This document shows positions 27,667-35,689 of a stretch of 64,000 nucleotides of DNA, in pieces. The notes under the pieces are model-generated. The model had not been told where the DNA came from. It did no database searches and saw nothing but the letters and a program-made list of their open reading frames with translations. Positions within the stretch are counted from its first letter, which is position 1, and the number at the start of each line of letters is the position of its first letter. Source of the stretch: Xanthomonas sacchari (GTDB taxonomy: Bacteria > Pseudomonadota > Gammaproteobacteria > Xanthomonadales > Xanthomonadaceae); NCBI RefSeq assembly GCF_040529065.1, contig NZ_CP132343.1, forward strand, positions 2,852,001 to 2,916,000, given 5' to 3'. The position numbers and the translations under genes are program-made.

Positions 27667-28100
27667 CCGACAGAACACTCGGACAGTGGCAACAGGCGCG
27701 CGTCCTGCAGCGCCGCAGTGCGATGCCCAAGACCGGCGAGATACGCGGGATGGCTGGCGAAGCCGACGAACGCCGCCGGACTAGCTTGCCGGATCAGCAT
27801 CGCCATGTCCCAGCGCTCGTCGTCGGGGCCGATCAGGAACGGACCGCCGCGACCGAGGAACAGCAGGTCGCCCGCGCTCGCGCGCAGATGCGGCAACGTA
27901 TGCCGGATGTAGCGATCGAACGCCTGCGCGCCGCTGATGGGCACGGCGGGTGCCAGTTGCGGATGCTGCGCGTAATCGGCAACCTCGCGAAATCGCAGCA
28001 GGTTGAGCATCACCAGCGACGCAGTCATGCCGCTCTGCAGGAAGCTGCGACCGGCGTCCTGGGTCGGTTCGAGATAACGCGTGCGGCCCGGGTCATGCAT
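27663..28100 (-). CDS. DUF1330-like (dimeric alpha-beta barrel) protein
   Basis: A 145-residue protein with the DUF1330 pattern: LVMLNLLRFREVADY, an AFDRYIRHTLPHL helix, LIGPDDERWDMAMLIRQ, then a FASHPAYLAGLGHRTAALQDARLLPL ending. This small ferredoxin-like fold is common in enzymes and stress proteins. No catalytic residue can be named. The start at 28100 overlaps the end of the DUF2239 gene by 8 bases, and the stop overlaps the hydrolase ATG (ATGA), so the three genes form one coupled operon. Confidence 0.78.
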   Translation of the reverse strand: MHDPGRTRYLEPTQDAGRSFLQSGMTASLVMLNLLRFREVADYAQHPQLAPAVPISGAQAFDRYIRHTLPHLRASAGDLLFLGRGGPFLIGPDDERWDMAMLIRQASPAAFVGFASHPAYLAGLGHRTAALQDARLLPLSECSVG

Positions 28101-28752
28101 GCGGCGCTCCAGATATGGGGGGCGAAGACGCGCCAGCGGGGGCATCGAAGGCGAGGCGCAACGCATATGCGCGGACATCCGCAGGCCAACCGGCGATGCG
28201 GTGTTCCAATGCGGCGCGATCGTCCGCAAAGAGTGCGCGCAGCGCCTCTTCGTAACCGGGCAAATCGCCGGCCAGCGCCTGCATGAAACGATATGCGCGC
28301 TCCTGCGCAGCGCGGCGCTGCTGGCGTGGCTGCGTTGCCTTGCGGGCCTCGTCCACCAGCCGACGCAGCACGGCCGAGGCACCACCGGGCTGCGACGCCA
28401 GCCATTCCCATTGCCGCGGCAACAAGGTCACCTCGCGCGCGACGACCCCCAGCTTGGGGCGTCCGCGGCTTCTGCCGTGTCCCCCCGCGTCCGGCACGAC
28501 GGCGGCGACGGCGCCAGAGCCGTCGCGTTCGGTGGCGGAGGACGGCGGTCGCGACCACCGTGCCAGAACCTCCGCATCGCTGCCCCGCACATCGAGATCG
28601 ACGATGCCGCCGCTGGCGTCGTCGAAGATCAGCAGCGTCTCGCCCGCCAGTACCGCGCGCTTTGCAGCCAATGCGACCTCGCCCAGCGGCCCGGCCATCC
28701 ACATGCGGTGGCCGGCGAAGGCGGTACAGGGCATTTGCAGGGGATCGGGCAT
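28093..28752 (-). CDS. DUF2239 family protein
   Basis: About 219 residues of the uncharacterised DUF2239 family: CTAFAGHRM near the start, LAAKRA, TLLIFDDASGGIVDLDVRG, then PKLGVVAREVTLLPRQWEWLASQPGGASAVLRRLV with a Trp-rich helix, and a basic/helical C-terminus. The start is decided by the promoter: the -10 hexamer lies at 28780-28785, which puts the transcript start near 28773. The possible TTG at 28779 is therefore not transcribed, and ATG 28752 is the first usable start. First gene of the DUF2239/DUF1330-like/hydrolase operon. Function unknown. Confidence 0.82.
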   Translation of the reverse strand: MPDPLQMPCTAFAGHRMWMAGPLGEVALAAKRAVLAGETLLIFDDASGGIVDLDVRGSDAEVLARWSRPPSSATERDGSGAVAAVVPDAGGHGRSRGRPKLGVVAREVTLLPRQWEWLASQPGGASAVLRRLVDEARKATQPRQQRRAAQERAYRFMQALAGDLPGYEEALRALFADDRAALEHRIAGWPADVRAYALRLAFDAPAGASSPPISGAPHA

Positions 28753-28779
28753 GGCAGACACGCTGGAAACGTTCGGCAA

Positions 28780-28808
28780 TTTATACCCGGGTAAAATTTA
28801 TCCGTCAA
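28780..28808 (-). promoter_or_regulatory. Strong sigma70 promoter with embedded palindromic operator
   Basis: Leftward -35 TTGACG (28803-28808), 17-base spacer, -10 TATAAA (28780-28785): the best promoter in the window. A perfect 10-base palindrome TACCCGGGTA (28784-28793), with matching TT/AA further out, overlaps the spacer and the edge of the -10, a classic repressor position. It should drive the DUF2239 operon. TetR- or MarR-type repressors often use such sites, but no regulator gene is adjacent. Confidence 0.75.
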
Positions 28809-28886
28809 CGACGTCCGCAGATCGCTTCGTTGGGTCGACACGCGCTGTCGAACGCGGCCCCGCTCTTCGCCGCGCCGCATTCGTCC

Positions 28887-30158
28887 TCATGCGGCGAGCG
28901 CATAGCGACGGCAGTGCTCCAGATAGCCGGCCTCGTGGTGGCCGGCGAGCGCGACCACGCTCTCCCAGAGCCACGACGGTGCGTCGATGGCCTTGCGCCG
29001 ATCGGCGTTCAGCAGTTGGAGCCACCCGGCGCGCGTCCGCGGCTTCACCTGCCGCGCATGCGCCTTGCCGACGACGAAGGCGAGATAGCGTGCCGAGCGC
29101 ACCGCCTCGGCGTGGTTGAACTGGTCGACTTCGAGTTTCAGATCGCGCGGCGAGAGTTCGCGAATGAACAGCGAGCGGCCCAGCATGTGCACCGGCATCA
29201 TCCGGCTGCCCAGGTAGGGCGACAACGCCCGCGCCGCGGCGGTGACGCGTTCGGCGTTGTCCGCCGGCATCCGCACGTCGGGCGCCGCCGGCGCGATCGG
29301 CGCAACCGCCTCCTTCAGATCGACCAGCGCATAGGACCAATGGCCCTTGCCGGTCTTCAGCGCGACGATCGCCGCGTAGCGCAGCAGGCCCAGCGAACTG
29401 CAGCCCTTCATCCAGTACGCCGCATCGACCAGGCGCACTTCGCGATCCTTGGGTTTCCCCTTCAGCGACAGCACCATCTGCGCCACCTTCGGATCGGCGA
29501 ACAGCCGTTCCAGCGCCTCGCGCTCTTCCGGCGCCAAGGCCCAAAACTTCTCGCCAAGCGGGATGCGCGGCTCCACCGCCTGCAGACGCTCCTTGGCCAG
29601 ATGCCGCCAGCGCCGGCCGAAGGCCTCGCGGCGGATGCTGCGCACGGTCTCGGGTTCGGCGCCCGGATGCTCGCGGGTCGGGTCGGCGATCGCCGCGCTG
29701 TAGCCGTCGATCATCGCTTCCATCATCCGCGCCGTGGTGACGCCGGGCAGGTCCGAGCCGCGCGCCGCGGTGGCCAGCGACAGGCCCAGGCGGATGAGAT
29801 CGTGCGCGGGGTTGCCGATCACGCCCTGGTCGAGGTCGCGGATCTGGATTTCCACGCGCCCCTCACCGTCGGCGACCGGGCCCAGATTGCCGAGGTGGCA
29901 ATCGCCGCAGATCCAGATCGCCGGCCCCATCGGCACGCGTCGCGCCGCTGGCGACGCTGCCAGCCATTCGTAGAACCTGGCGGTATTGCCGCGCACGTAG
30001 GCATGGGCGGAGCGGGCCATCTTCAGGGTGCGCTTGTCTTCGAGAATCGCGGGGCGTTCGGCGAGGCTTGGCATGGCGGGGAGAACCGAAGCAATGGGCG
30101 TGGAGGTCACGCGCGGCGGCGCAGACGCTAGCAGAGCCGAGCGGAATGGTCCGTGCAC
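28887..30158 (-). CDS. DUF2252 family protein
   Basis: Up to 423 residues from a GTG at 30158; an ATG at 30074 (MPSLAERP) would give a 395-residue protein and is a fair alternative, as neither has a clear ribosome site. Family marks: MARSAHAYVRGNTARFYEWL, ICGDCHLGNLG, IQIRDLDQGVIGNPAHDLIRL, and a C-terminal RSARYLAFVVGKAHARQ. The GDxHxGN and D-D segments resemble the catalytic loop and metal Asp of aminoglycoside-kinase-like phosphotransferases, so a small-molecule kinase activity is a reasonable inference but not shown. Cytosolic. It stands alone, downstream of the divergently transcribed DUF3617 gene. Confidence 0.8.
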   Translation of the reverse strand: MHGPFRSALLASAPPRVTSTPIASVLPAMPSLAERPAILEDKRTLKMARSAHAYVRGNTARFYEWLAASPAARRVPMGPAIWICGDCHLGNLGPVADGEGRVEIQIRDLDQGVIGNPAHDLIRLGLSLATAARGSDLPGVTTARMMEAMIDGYSAAIADPTREHPGAEPETVRSIRREAFGRRWRHLAKERLQAVEPRIPLGEKFWALAPEEREALERLFADPKVAQMVLSLKGKPKDREVRLVDAAYWMKGCSSLGLLRYAAIVALKTGKGHWSYALVDLKEAVAPIAPAAPDVRMPADNAERVTAAARALSPYLGSRMMPVHMLGRSLFIRELSPRDLKLEVDQFNHAEAVRSARYLAFVVGKAHARQVKPRTRAGWLQLLNADRRKAIDAPSWLWESVVALAGHHEAGYLEHCRRYALAA

Positions 30159-30422
30159 GGCGGCCGCGGCGGCAACGCGCTCCGTGTCTCCGGATCACGC
30201 GCGTTCGAGGCGCATGCAATCGAGCGGCGATATCGCGCGACTTCGCAAGGTTTCTCTGTTCCGTTGCAGCCGCTGGGCGAGCCTGCAGCGATCGGTTCGT
30301 CCGCTTCCCCGGTGCCGCTGCGGCGCCAGGCGCGGGTCGGCGGCGAGCGTCCGGCGTCGACGCGATCTTAATCACGCCCCCGGCTATGCTCCGCGCACCT
30401 CACATAACTTAGGGAGAAGTTC

Positions 30423-31001
30423 ATGCGTCTGACCGTGCCGGCAACGCTTGCCGTGTGTGTGTTGCTCGCCGCCTGCAGCAAGGGCGGCGACAAGAACGGC
30501 GACAACGTCGCCATGTCCAATGCCTCGGTCGCCGACGTGGCCAAGGTGCAGGCGGCCAAGCTGCAGCCCGGCCAGTGGGAGATGCGGATCGAACAGGTGA
30601 GCAGCGAGACCAGCGGCGGTTCCGGCAACATGCCGCAGATGCCGAAGATGCCGCCGAGCACCGCCAAGGTGTGCCTCACCGCCGAGCAGATCAACGATCC
30701 CGCCAGCCTCTTCGGCAGCGCCTCGCCGATGCAGAAGAACTGCGTGTACGACACCTTCAGCATGAAGGACGGCAAGATCGACGCGAAGATGCATTGCACG
30801 ATGGGCGACATCAAGGTCGCCGGCACCAGCACCGGCACCTTCAGCGCCACCGAGATGGCGTCCGAATCGCACTCCACGATCACCGGCCTGCCGGGCGGTA
30901 TGTCGATGAAGACGCACATGAAGATGGACGGCAAGCGCCTGGGCGAGTGCCAGCCGGGCGACATCAAGGCCGGCGATACCAAGGCGCCGGCTGCCGGCTG
31001 A
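30423..31001 (+). CDS. DUF3617 lipoprotein
   Basis: A 192-residue protein with a lipoprotein signal ending LLAAC (Cys18). The DUF3617 domain reads LQPGQWEMRIEQVS, KVCLTAEQIND, NCVYDTFSMKDGKIDAKMHC, GECQPGDI; the paired cysteines likely form disulfides. The mature N-terminus is rich in Lys, Gly and Asp. Proteins of this family are periplasmic or outer-membrane-attached, with unknown function. An AGGGAGA ribosome site sits 6 bases before ATG 30423. Terminator-like hairpins follow at 31021-31037 and 31067-31098. Confidence 0.85.
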   Translation: MRLTVPATLAVCVLLAACSKGGDKNGDNVAMSNASVADVAKVQAAKLQPGQWEMRIEQVSSETSGGSGNMPQMPKMPPSTAKVCLTAEQINDPASLFGSASPMQKNCVYDTFSMKDGKIDAKMHCTMGDIKVAGTSTGTFSATEMASESHSTITGLPGGMSMKTHMKMDGKRLGECQPGDIKAGDTKAPAAG

Positions 31002-31066
31002 GTACGCTTGTCCCTTGAGGGCGGCGCCCGGCGCCGCTTTCCGGGAAGTCCCTGTGCTTGTTCAAC

Positions 31067-31098
31067 ACGCCGCGATGGTGACCCGTCGCGGCGTTTTT
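31067..31098 (+). terminator. Rho-independent terminator
   Basis: Arms ACGCCGCGA (31067-31075) and TCGCGGCGT (31086-31094) with a 10-base loop, followed by TTTT. It is 65 bases after the DUF3617 stop. A second, shorter hairpin with three T lies at 31021-31040. Confidence 0.82.
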
Positions 31099-31292
31099 CA
31101 TGGGCGCGTCCACGCGCTTGCAGATGCTCGATCCACCACTGACCACGCGCGGCCGCGCAGCGAAGGCAATGGGTTGTTCATGCCTGGTTGCAGGCGGATC
31201 GGCTGAATGTAGATCGCCCACGCCAGTCTCCACCCACACCACTGCCACCCCTCGCGGCGAACCGTGCCGAACCACAATCAACAGGAGACACC

Positions 31293-31622
31293 ATGCGCAA
31301 CGCCCTTCTCACCACGCTGATCGCGCTCGTGGCCGCCCCCGCCATGGCGAGCGCGCGCACACCGGCGTCGGATTGTCACGCGGTGATGCTGGCCGCGGTG
31401 GAGGACGACATGCACAACACCTGGAACAAGGGCCAGACCGTGCCGGTGGACATCGCGCGCGACACGCCGTCGGGCAGTGCGTTCTGCACGCATGGCGGCA
31501 GTTGCCTGCCGCGCAAGGTCGCCGGCCACGAGGCGGTGCGCCTCGCCGATTGCAAGATCGGGCCGTCGATCGGCGATGGAGACTCCCGATTGATTGCATT
31601 GCCGCGTGCGCACAAGCGCTGA
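31293..31622 (+). CDS. Small secreted four-cysteine protein (hypothetical)
   Basis: A 109-residue protein with signal peptide (cleavage near MASA-R). The mature part has four cysteines: DCHAV, FCTHGGSC and ADCK, which suggests two disulfides. It begins with a helix-like DCHAVMLAAVEDDMHNTW. AGGAGA lies 6 bases before the ATG at 31293. Not recognised as a known family. The next gene starts 29 bases after its stop, so the two are likely one transcript. Confidence 0.72.
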   Translation: MRNALLTTLIALVAAPAMASARTPASDCHAVMLAAVEDDMHNTWNKGQTVPVDIARDTPSGSAFCTHGGSCLPRKVAGHEAVRLADCKIGPSIGDGDSRLIALPRAHKR

Positions 31623-31651
31623 ATCTCCGACGTGCGCCAGGAGTGCCAACC

Positions 31652-32422
31652 ATGAAACTTCGATTGCGACTGGCAGCGCTGTGTTGCCTGGCGTTCGCCT
31701 GCGTGTCCGCGGCGAACGCACAACCCCCGATCCGGGTCGCGGTCTATCGCGGCGCTGCCGGCTGCGACGACTGCTCGGAAACCGCCAAGGACGCGATCGA
31801 GGCACTGAGTCCGCAGTACAAGGTCGACATCATCGGCCCGAAGGAGGCGCAGGACGTCACGCCTGCCACCCTGCGCGGCTACGCGGTGTACGTGCAACCG
31901 GGCGGCGGGCAGGACATCCCCGCCGCGCTGCAGGCGATGGGCGAGCGCCGCATCGCCGCCATCCGCGACTTCGTCGCGCAGGGCGGCGGCTATCTGGGTC
32001 TGTGCATGGGCGCGTATCTCGCCGACGACACCAACATGGGCCTGATCGGCGACGATCTCGATGGCGAGGTCGGGCGGCCCGGCTTCCCTGTCACCACCAT
32101 CGATGAGGACGCCGTCGCGGTTCGCTGGAAGGGCCGGCCCGACAGCGTGTTCTTCCAGGACGGCCCCTACTTCCCGCAGAGCACCCAGGGTGGCTTCCGC
32201 GCGCTCGCCACCTACGCCAACGGCGACGTGGCCGCGGCTCGTTACAGCTTCGGCCGCGGCACCGTCGTCCTCAGCGGTCCGCATCCCGAGGCAGACCGGA
32301 GCTGGTTCGAAGAGGCCGAGATCCCGCTGGACAGGATGCCCAGGACGCCGGTGCTGCGAGCGCTGTTCGACGAATTCGCCACGCAGTCGTCACAGCCGTC
32401 ATCTGTCCGTGTCGACCGCTAG
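31652..32422 (+). CDS. Secreted BPL_N / glutamine-amidotransferase-like protein
   Basis: A 256-residue protein with a signal peptide (cleavage near ANA-Q). The rest follows the class I glutamine-amidotransferase-like fold found at the N-terminus of fungal biotin-protein ligase (BPL_N): RVAVYRGAAGC, YVQPGGGQDIP, and the nucleophile elbow GGGYLGLCMGAYLA with Cys118. RYSFGRGTVVLSGPHPEAD supplies the likely histidine. A secreted location is odd for this fold; its substrate is unknown. AGGAG precedes the start by 9 bases. It probably shares a transcript with the upstream four-cysteine protein. Confidence 0.78.
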   Translation: MKLRLRLAALCCLAFACVSAANAQPPIRVAVYRGAAGCDDCSETAKDAIEALSPQYKVDIIGPKEAQDVTPATLRGYAVYVQPGGGQDIPAALQAMGERRIAAIRDFVAQGGGYLGLCMGAYLADDTNMGLIGDDLDGEVGRPGFPVTTIDEDAVAVRWKGRPDSVFFQDGPYFPQSTQGGFRALATYANGDVAAARYSFGRGTVVLSGPHPEADRSWFEEAEIPLDRMPRTPVLRALFDEFATQSSQPSSVRVDR

Positions 32423-32447
32423 AGGCAAAAGCCCAAGACAGGCCGGA

Positions 32448-33752
32448 CTACTTCAACGCCCGCCAACTACGCCCGGCACGGAACGCGCGCTCCAGCGTCG
32501 CCGCGAGCAGGCAGATCTTCAGCGTCTGCGGCAGGATGCCCTCGCCCGGGTCGCTGGGCATGCCCAGCACCACCGACAGCTGATTGGCGATCGCCTGCCA
32601 CACCACCTGCGGGTGCGGGCCGATCAGCCGGGTCAGGCCCATCCAGGCCCAGGCCGAGGCCCAGTCCAGGGCGCGATACAGCACGATCAGCGTCACCAGC
32701 GCTGCCAGCCCGGTCGCACCGGCCAACTGCACGCTGTTGGCCGCAGCGCGATAGCGCGAGACGGTGCCGGCCCAGAAATGGCCGATGAAGTCGCGCAACC
32801 AGGTCGGCAGTTTCCGCCACAGTCCCAACGTACCGTCGACCTTGCTCGACCACTTGGCGGACGCATTCCATTCGGCATTGTGGACGTCGTAGCGGTAGAT
32901 CAGCGCGGCCAGCGCCAGCCAGACTACCGGCAACAAGGCCGAGAAGAAGATCGCCACCAGCGTGTCCGCCACGCCCGGCGGTGCCTGCTCTACCGCGCCC
33001 GGCAACGCGGCGTGGGCGACGCCGATCGGATGGCTGATGCCCTGCCAGAGTTGCTGGCCGAGATCGGCGATACGCAGATGCGCCAGCCAGCGGAATACCC
33101 CGCCCTTCCATTCGGTGAGCACGTACATGCCGACGAAGGTCCAGCCCGCCTCGCACAGCACGATCAGCACGTTCCATGCCGGATGCGCGCTACGCTGCTT
33201 CTGTTTTTTCGCAGCGCGCCGGATCAGCCACAGCAGTGCCACCGACGCCGCCAGCCACCAGCCGCCGGACACCTCGAACAGCGATCCCCGATAGGTCGGA
33301 TCGAAGGGATTGAACTGCCCCAACCCCTCGCGCCCATAGGCGCGGATGGTCTCGCCGAGGAAGCCCCAGGCGGCGTAGTAGGCGAAGAACGGCACCAGCG
33401 CCTGCGAGACGATCGTAGACAGGCGGCGCAAGCGCGCCCTACCCGCGTCCTCTGCTGCCGACGCGTCGGCCTGCTCGGCCAATGCCGCGCTGGCGATCCC
33501 CGGCAAGGCCGGGCGCAACGTTTCGAACAGCAGGACGAAGATCACCAGCTTGACCAGCACCACCAGGGTCAGCGACAGCAAGCCGGCGAGCCGGTTCTGA
33601 TAGCCGATCCACACCGCGGCTTGCAGCAGCAGTTCGTTGAGCAGTAAGCCGGCCAGCGCCACGGCGAGCAATTGCGGCAAGTAGCGAAACCACAGCCGCA
33701 GCGTGTCGCCGATCAACCCCAGCGACCCGCCGCGCAGCGCCATCTCGGTCAT
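32448..33752 (-). CDS. Polytopic membrane protein of unknown function
   Basis: A 434-residue protein with about seven or eight hydrophobic segments. The first two (LPQLLAVALAGLLLNELLL and the following segment) are near the N-terminus, the last (GLAALVTLIVLYRAL) near residue 365. An aromatic, charged region between (FNPFDPTYRGSLFEVSGGWWL) may be outside the membrane. No family was recognised. The ATG at 33752 overlaps the stop of the preceding gene (ATGA) and has GAGAGGAG upstream. It is the last of four coupled genes (35503 to 32448) and faces the amidotransferase-like gene tail to tail. Confidence 0.75.
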   Translation of the reverse strand: MTEMALRGGSLGLIGDTLRLWFRYLPQLLAVALAGLLLNELLLQAAVWIGYQNRLAGLLSLTLVVLVKLVIFVLLFETLRPALPGIASAALAEQADASAAEDAGRARLRRLSTIVSQALVPFFAYYAAWGFLGETIRAYGREGLGQFNPFDPTYRGSLFEVSGGWWLAASVALLWLIRRAAKKQKQRSAHPAWNVLIVLCEAGWTFVGMYVLTEWKGGVFRWLAHLRIADLGQQLWQGISHPIGVAHAALPGAVEQAPPGVADTLVAIFFSALLPVVWLALAALIYRYDVHNAEWNASAKWSSKVDGTLGLWRKLPTWLRDFIGHFWAGTVSRYRAAANSVQLAGATGLAALVTLIVLYRALDWASAWAWMGLTRLIGPHPQVVWQAIANQLSVVLGMPSDPGEGILPQTLKICLLAATLERAFRAGRSWRALK

Positions 33753-34339
33753 GGCGTTGCTCCTCTCGCGAAGCGCAGGTAACGCGGACGGCCGCCGCGC
33801 GTGCTCACGGTAAGTTGCAGCTGCGCGGCCACCGCACGCGGCACCAGGTAGTAGCCGTCGATCGCCAAGGGCACGCCCGGCTTGGCCGCGGACACGGCCA
33901 GCCCATCGCAGGCCACGCCGGGTGGTTCGCCCGGCTTGGCCAGGGCACGCTGCAACAGGTCCGGCACGGTGTCGATCGCAGCCCACGACCGGCCAGTGCC
34001 ATCGACCAGTTTGAGTGTGCAATCGCTCCATTGCGCGCCGGCGGCGCCAGGCACCAGCGACAGGCGCGTGCGCACGAAGGTGCGGTCGGCGGGCAGACCT
34101 GGCTCGAACGGCAGCACGTCGACCGATACCAGTCGGACGGCGGCACCGTCGTACTCCGTGGTCTGCGCCATCGCCCCCTCGACCGGTCGCCATTCGCGTG
34201 CATGCAGCAGTTCCCGCGCGTCGCGCCAGCCGGTCGCGGCCATCGTGAATGGCACCAGCACCAGCAGCGCCGCCAGGGCGAGCCAGCGCATGCGCCGCTC
34301 GGAAACGACCGGGGGCACGTCGCGGTCAGAGGCGTGCAT
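33749..34339 (-). CDS. Membrane-anchored hypothetical protein (operon gene 3)
   Basis: A 196-residue protein: short basic N-terminus, one membrane helix (MRWLALAALLVLVPFTMA), then an extracytoplasmic beta-rich domain (VRLVSVDVLPFEPGL, LSLVPGAAGAQWSDCTLKLVDGTGRSW, DGYYLVPRAVAAQLQL). Two cysteines could pair. The start at 34339 overlaps the preceding gene by 14 bases, and the stop overlaps the next gene by 4. No family was recognised. It shares its general plan (anchor plus small beta domain) with the two genes before it. Confidence 0.72.
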   Translation of the reverse strand: MHASDRDVPPVVSERRMRWLALAALLVLVPFTMAATGWRDARELLHAREWRPVEGAMAQTTEYDGAAVRLVSVDVLPFEPGLPADRTFVRTRLSLVPGAAGAQWSDCTLKLVDGTGRSWAAIDTVPDLLQRALAKPGEPPGVACDGLAVSAAKPGVPLAIDGYYLVPRAVAAQLQLTVSTRGGRPRYLRFARGATP

Positions 34340-34904
34340 GCAGCGCATCCAGATCGAGCACATCGGTGACCGCCGTTGCGGGTGGGAGCGGCGGATAGCG
34401 CACCTGCGCCTCGGCCGTCAGCTGCGGGTCGCGGTCTTCCGACAGCACCAGCGTGCCGCCCGCCGTGGCGAGTGCGGACGGCAGTTCGAACACCAGCACG
34501 TCCTTGCGCTCCAGCCCGGGCTGCAGTGTCTTGATCGACGACAGCACCGCGTCGCCCATCTCGGCGCGGCCGCTGGCGCGGTAGCGGCGGCCGTCGGGCG
34601 TCGCCCAGACCCGGCCATACACGCGTGCGGTCGCGCGCGCGACCTTCGATCGTACCGGCACCACCAACCACAGGCCGCCGCTGTCGCGCTGCTGCGCCGC
34701 GCCCGCTGCCTTGAAGCGGATGTTGCGCGCGAGCTGAGGTGTGCGGGCGTCGACGGCCAGATTGTCGGTCTGCACCCAGCCGCCCGGCGCGCCGGACACC
34801 GCGATCGGGCCGGTGATGCGCTCGTAGCGCGGCATCGTCCAGCGCATCCCGGCGAGCAGCACGAAGCCGAGCAGCAGGATCGCAATGGCGGCCAGTCGCT
34901 TCAC
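34326..34904 (-). CDS. Membrane-anchored hypothetical protein (operon gene 2)
   Basis: A 192-residue protein starting with GTG in a GTGA overlap with the preceding stop. N-terminal helix LAAIAILLLGFVLLAG, then an extracytoplasmic domain with TDNLAVDARTPQLARNI, RATARVYGRVWATPDGRRYRASG and KDVLVFELP. No cysteines, no recognised motif. The coupling to both neighbours suggests the four products form one membrane complex. Confidence 0.72.
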   Translation of the reverse strand: MKRLAAIAILLLGFVLLAGMRWTMPRYERITGPIAVSGAPGGWVQTDNLAVDARTPQLARNIRFKAAGAAQQRDSGGLWLVVPVRSKVARATARVYGRVWATPDGRRYRASGRAEMGDAVLSSIKTLQPGLERKDVLVFELPSALATAGGTLVLSEDRDPQLTAEAQVRYPPLPPATAVTDVLDLDALHARL

Positions 34905-35503
34905 GGCGCACCTGCCCCAGTGTTGGAACGCGACGCATCAAGCGGCAACTGCACGACCCCGACCGGATGCGGATCGGTCCATATCGGCTGCGCGTAGAGA
35001 TTGTCGAAGGCCTTGAAGGTCCTGGCGGTGATCTCGAAGCGCAGGCGGCCAGCCACCTGTTCCGTCGCCGGATAGGTCCAGACCAGCGCGATCTGTTCCG
35101 GCAGGCCCGGTTGCAGTTCGGTGGTCGCCGCGTGATCGCGCAAGAGGTAAGCAGTCGGCCGCGCATCGGCCCCGCGCGGCGGCGTCTTCAACGCCACCGC
35201 CTGCACCAGCGAGCCGCTGGTCTGCGTGGTGCGATTGGTGGCCTGCAGATACAGCACGATCGCCTTGCGCCCGTCGCGCGACACGGTGTCGCCATTCGGT
35301 AGCCGGTCACTGGTCTCCACGTGATCGAGGCGAAGTGACCACTCGCCCGCGGCGACGTCCTTCCCGGCCTGCAGCGCGGGCGGCACCGGCACGTCCTTGG
35401 CCTCGAACAAGCCGATGCCCCACCCCACCACGATCGCGGCAATGCCACCGATCCCGGCCAGCATCCGTGTCCGCCATTGCCCTAGAGACGCTTTGCTCGC
35501 CAA
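34901..35503 (-). CDS. Membrane-anchored hypothetical protein (operon gene 1)
   Basis: About 200 residues from a TTG at 35503 preceded by AAAAGGG. ATG 35464 is the alternative start; the open frame continues further upstream into the AT-rich segment, but that part has foreign composition. One membrane helix (MLAGIGGIAAIVVGWGIGLF) is followed by a beta domain: WSLRLDHVETSDRLPNGDTV, AIVLYLQATNRTTQTSGSLVQAV, LPEQIALVWTYP. The 'L..TNRT...GSL' pattern is like DUF4352-type extracellular immunoglobulin folds, an impression only. First of four coupled genes. Confidence 0.65.
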   Translation of the reverse strand: MASKASLGQWRTRMLAGIGGIAAIVVGWGIGLFEAKDVPVPPALQAGKDVAAGEWSLRLDHVETSDRLPNGDTVSRDGRKAIVLYLQATNRTTQTSGSLVQAVALKTPPRGADARPTAYLLRDHAATTELQPGLPEQIALVWTYPATEQVAGRLRFEITARTFKAFDNLYAQPIWTDPHPVGVVQLPLDASRSNTGAGAP

Positions 35504-35689
35504 ACCGGGTGACCCTTTTGGAAGCTCGGCCGGACGGTAGCACCGGGTTGCAAAAAAATGCAACATCAAGCGAAATACGGTGTAGCACCGCACTGGAAAG
35601 TCAGATTCAGAACGAGCGATCAAGCTTCGTACAACGTAATCGCTAAGGTTGGTTAAGAATTCCCAAATGCGACTTCCAGAGGATGGAAA

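Noticed and set aside
31021-31040. Separate strong terminator after the DUF3617 gene
   Set aside because: The 7-base stem has only three T after it; the hairpin at 31067-31098 is the better terminator.
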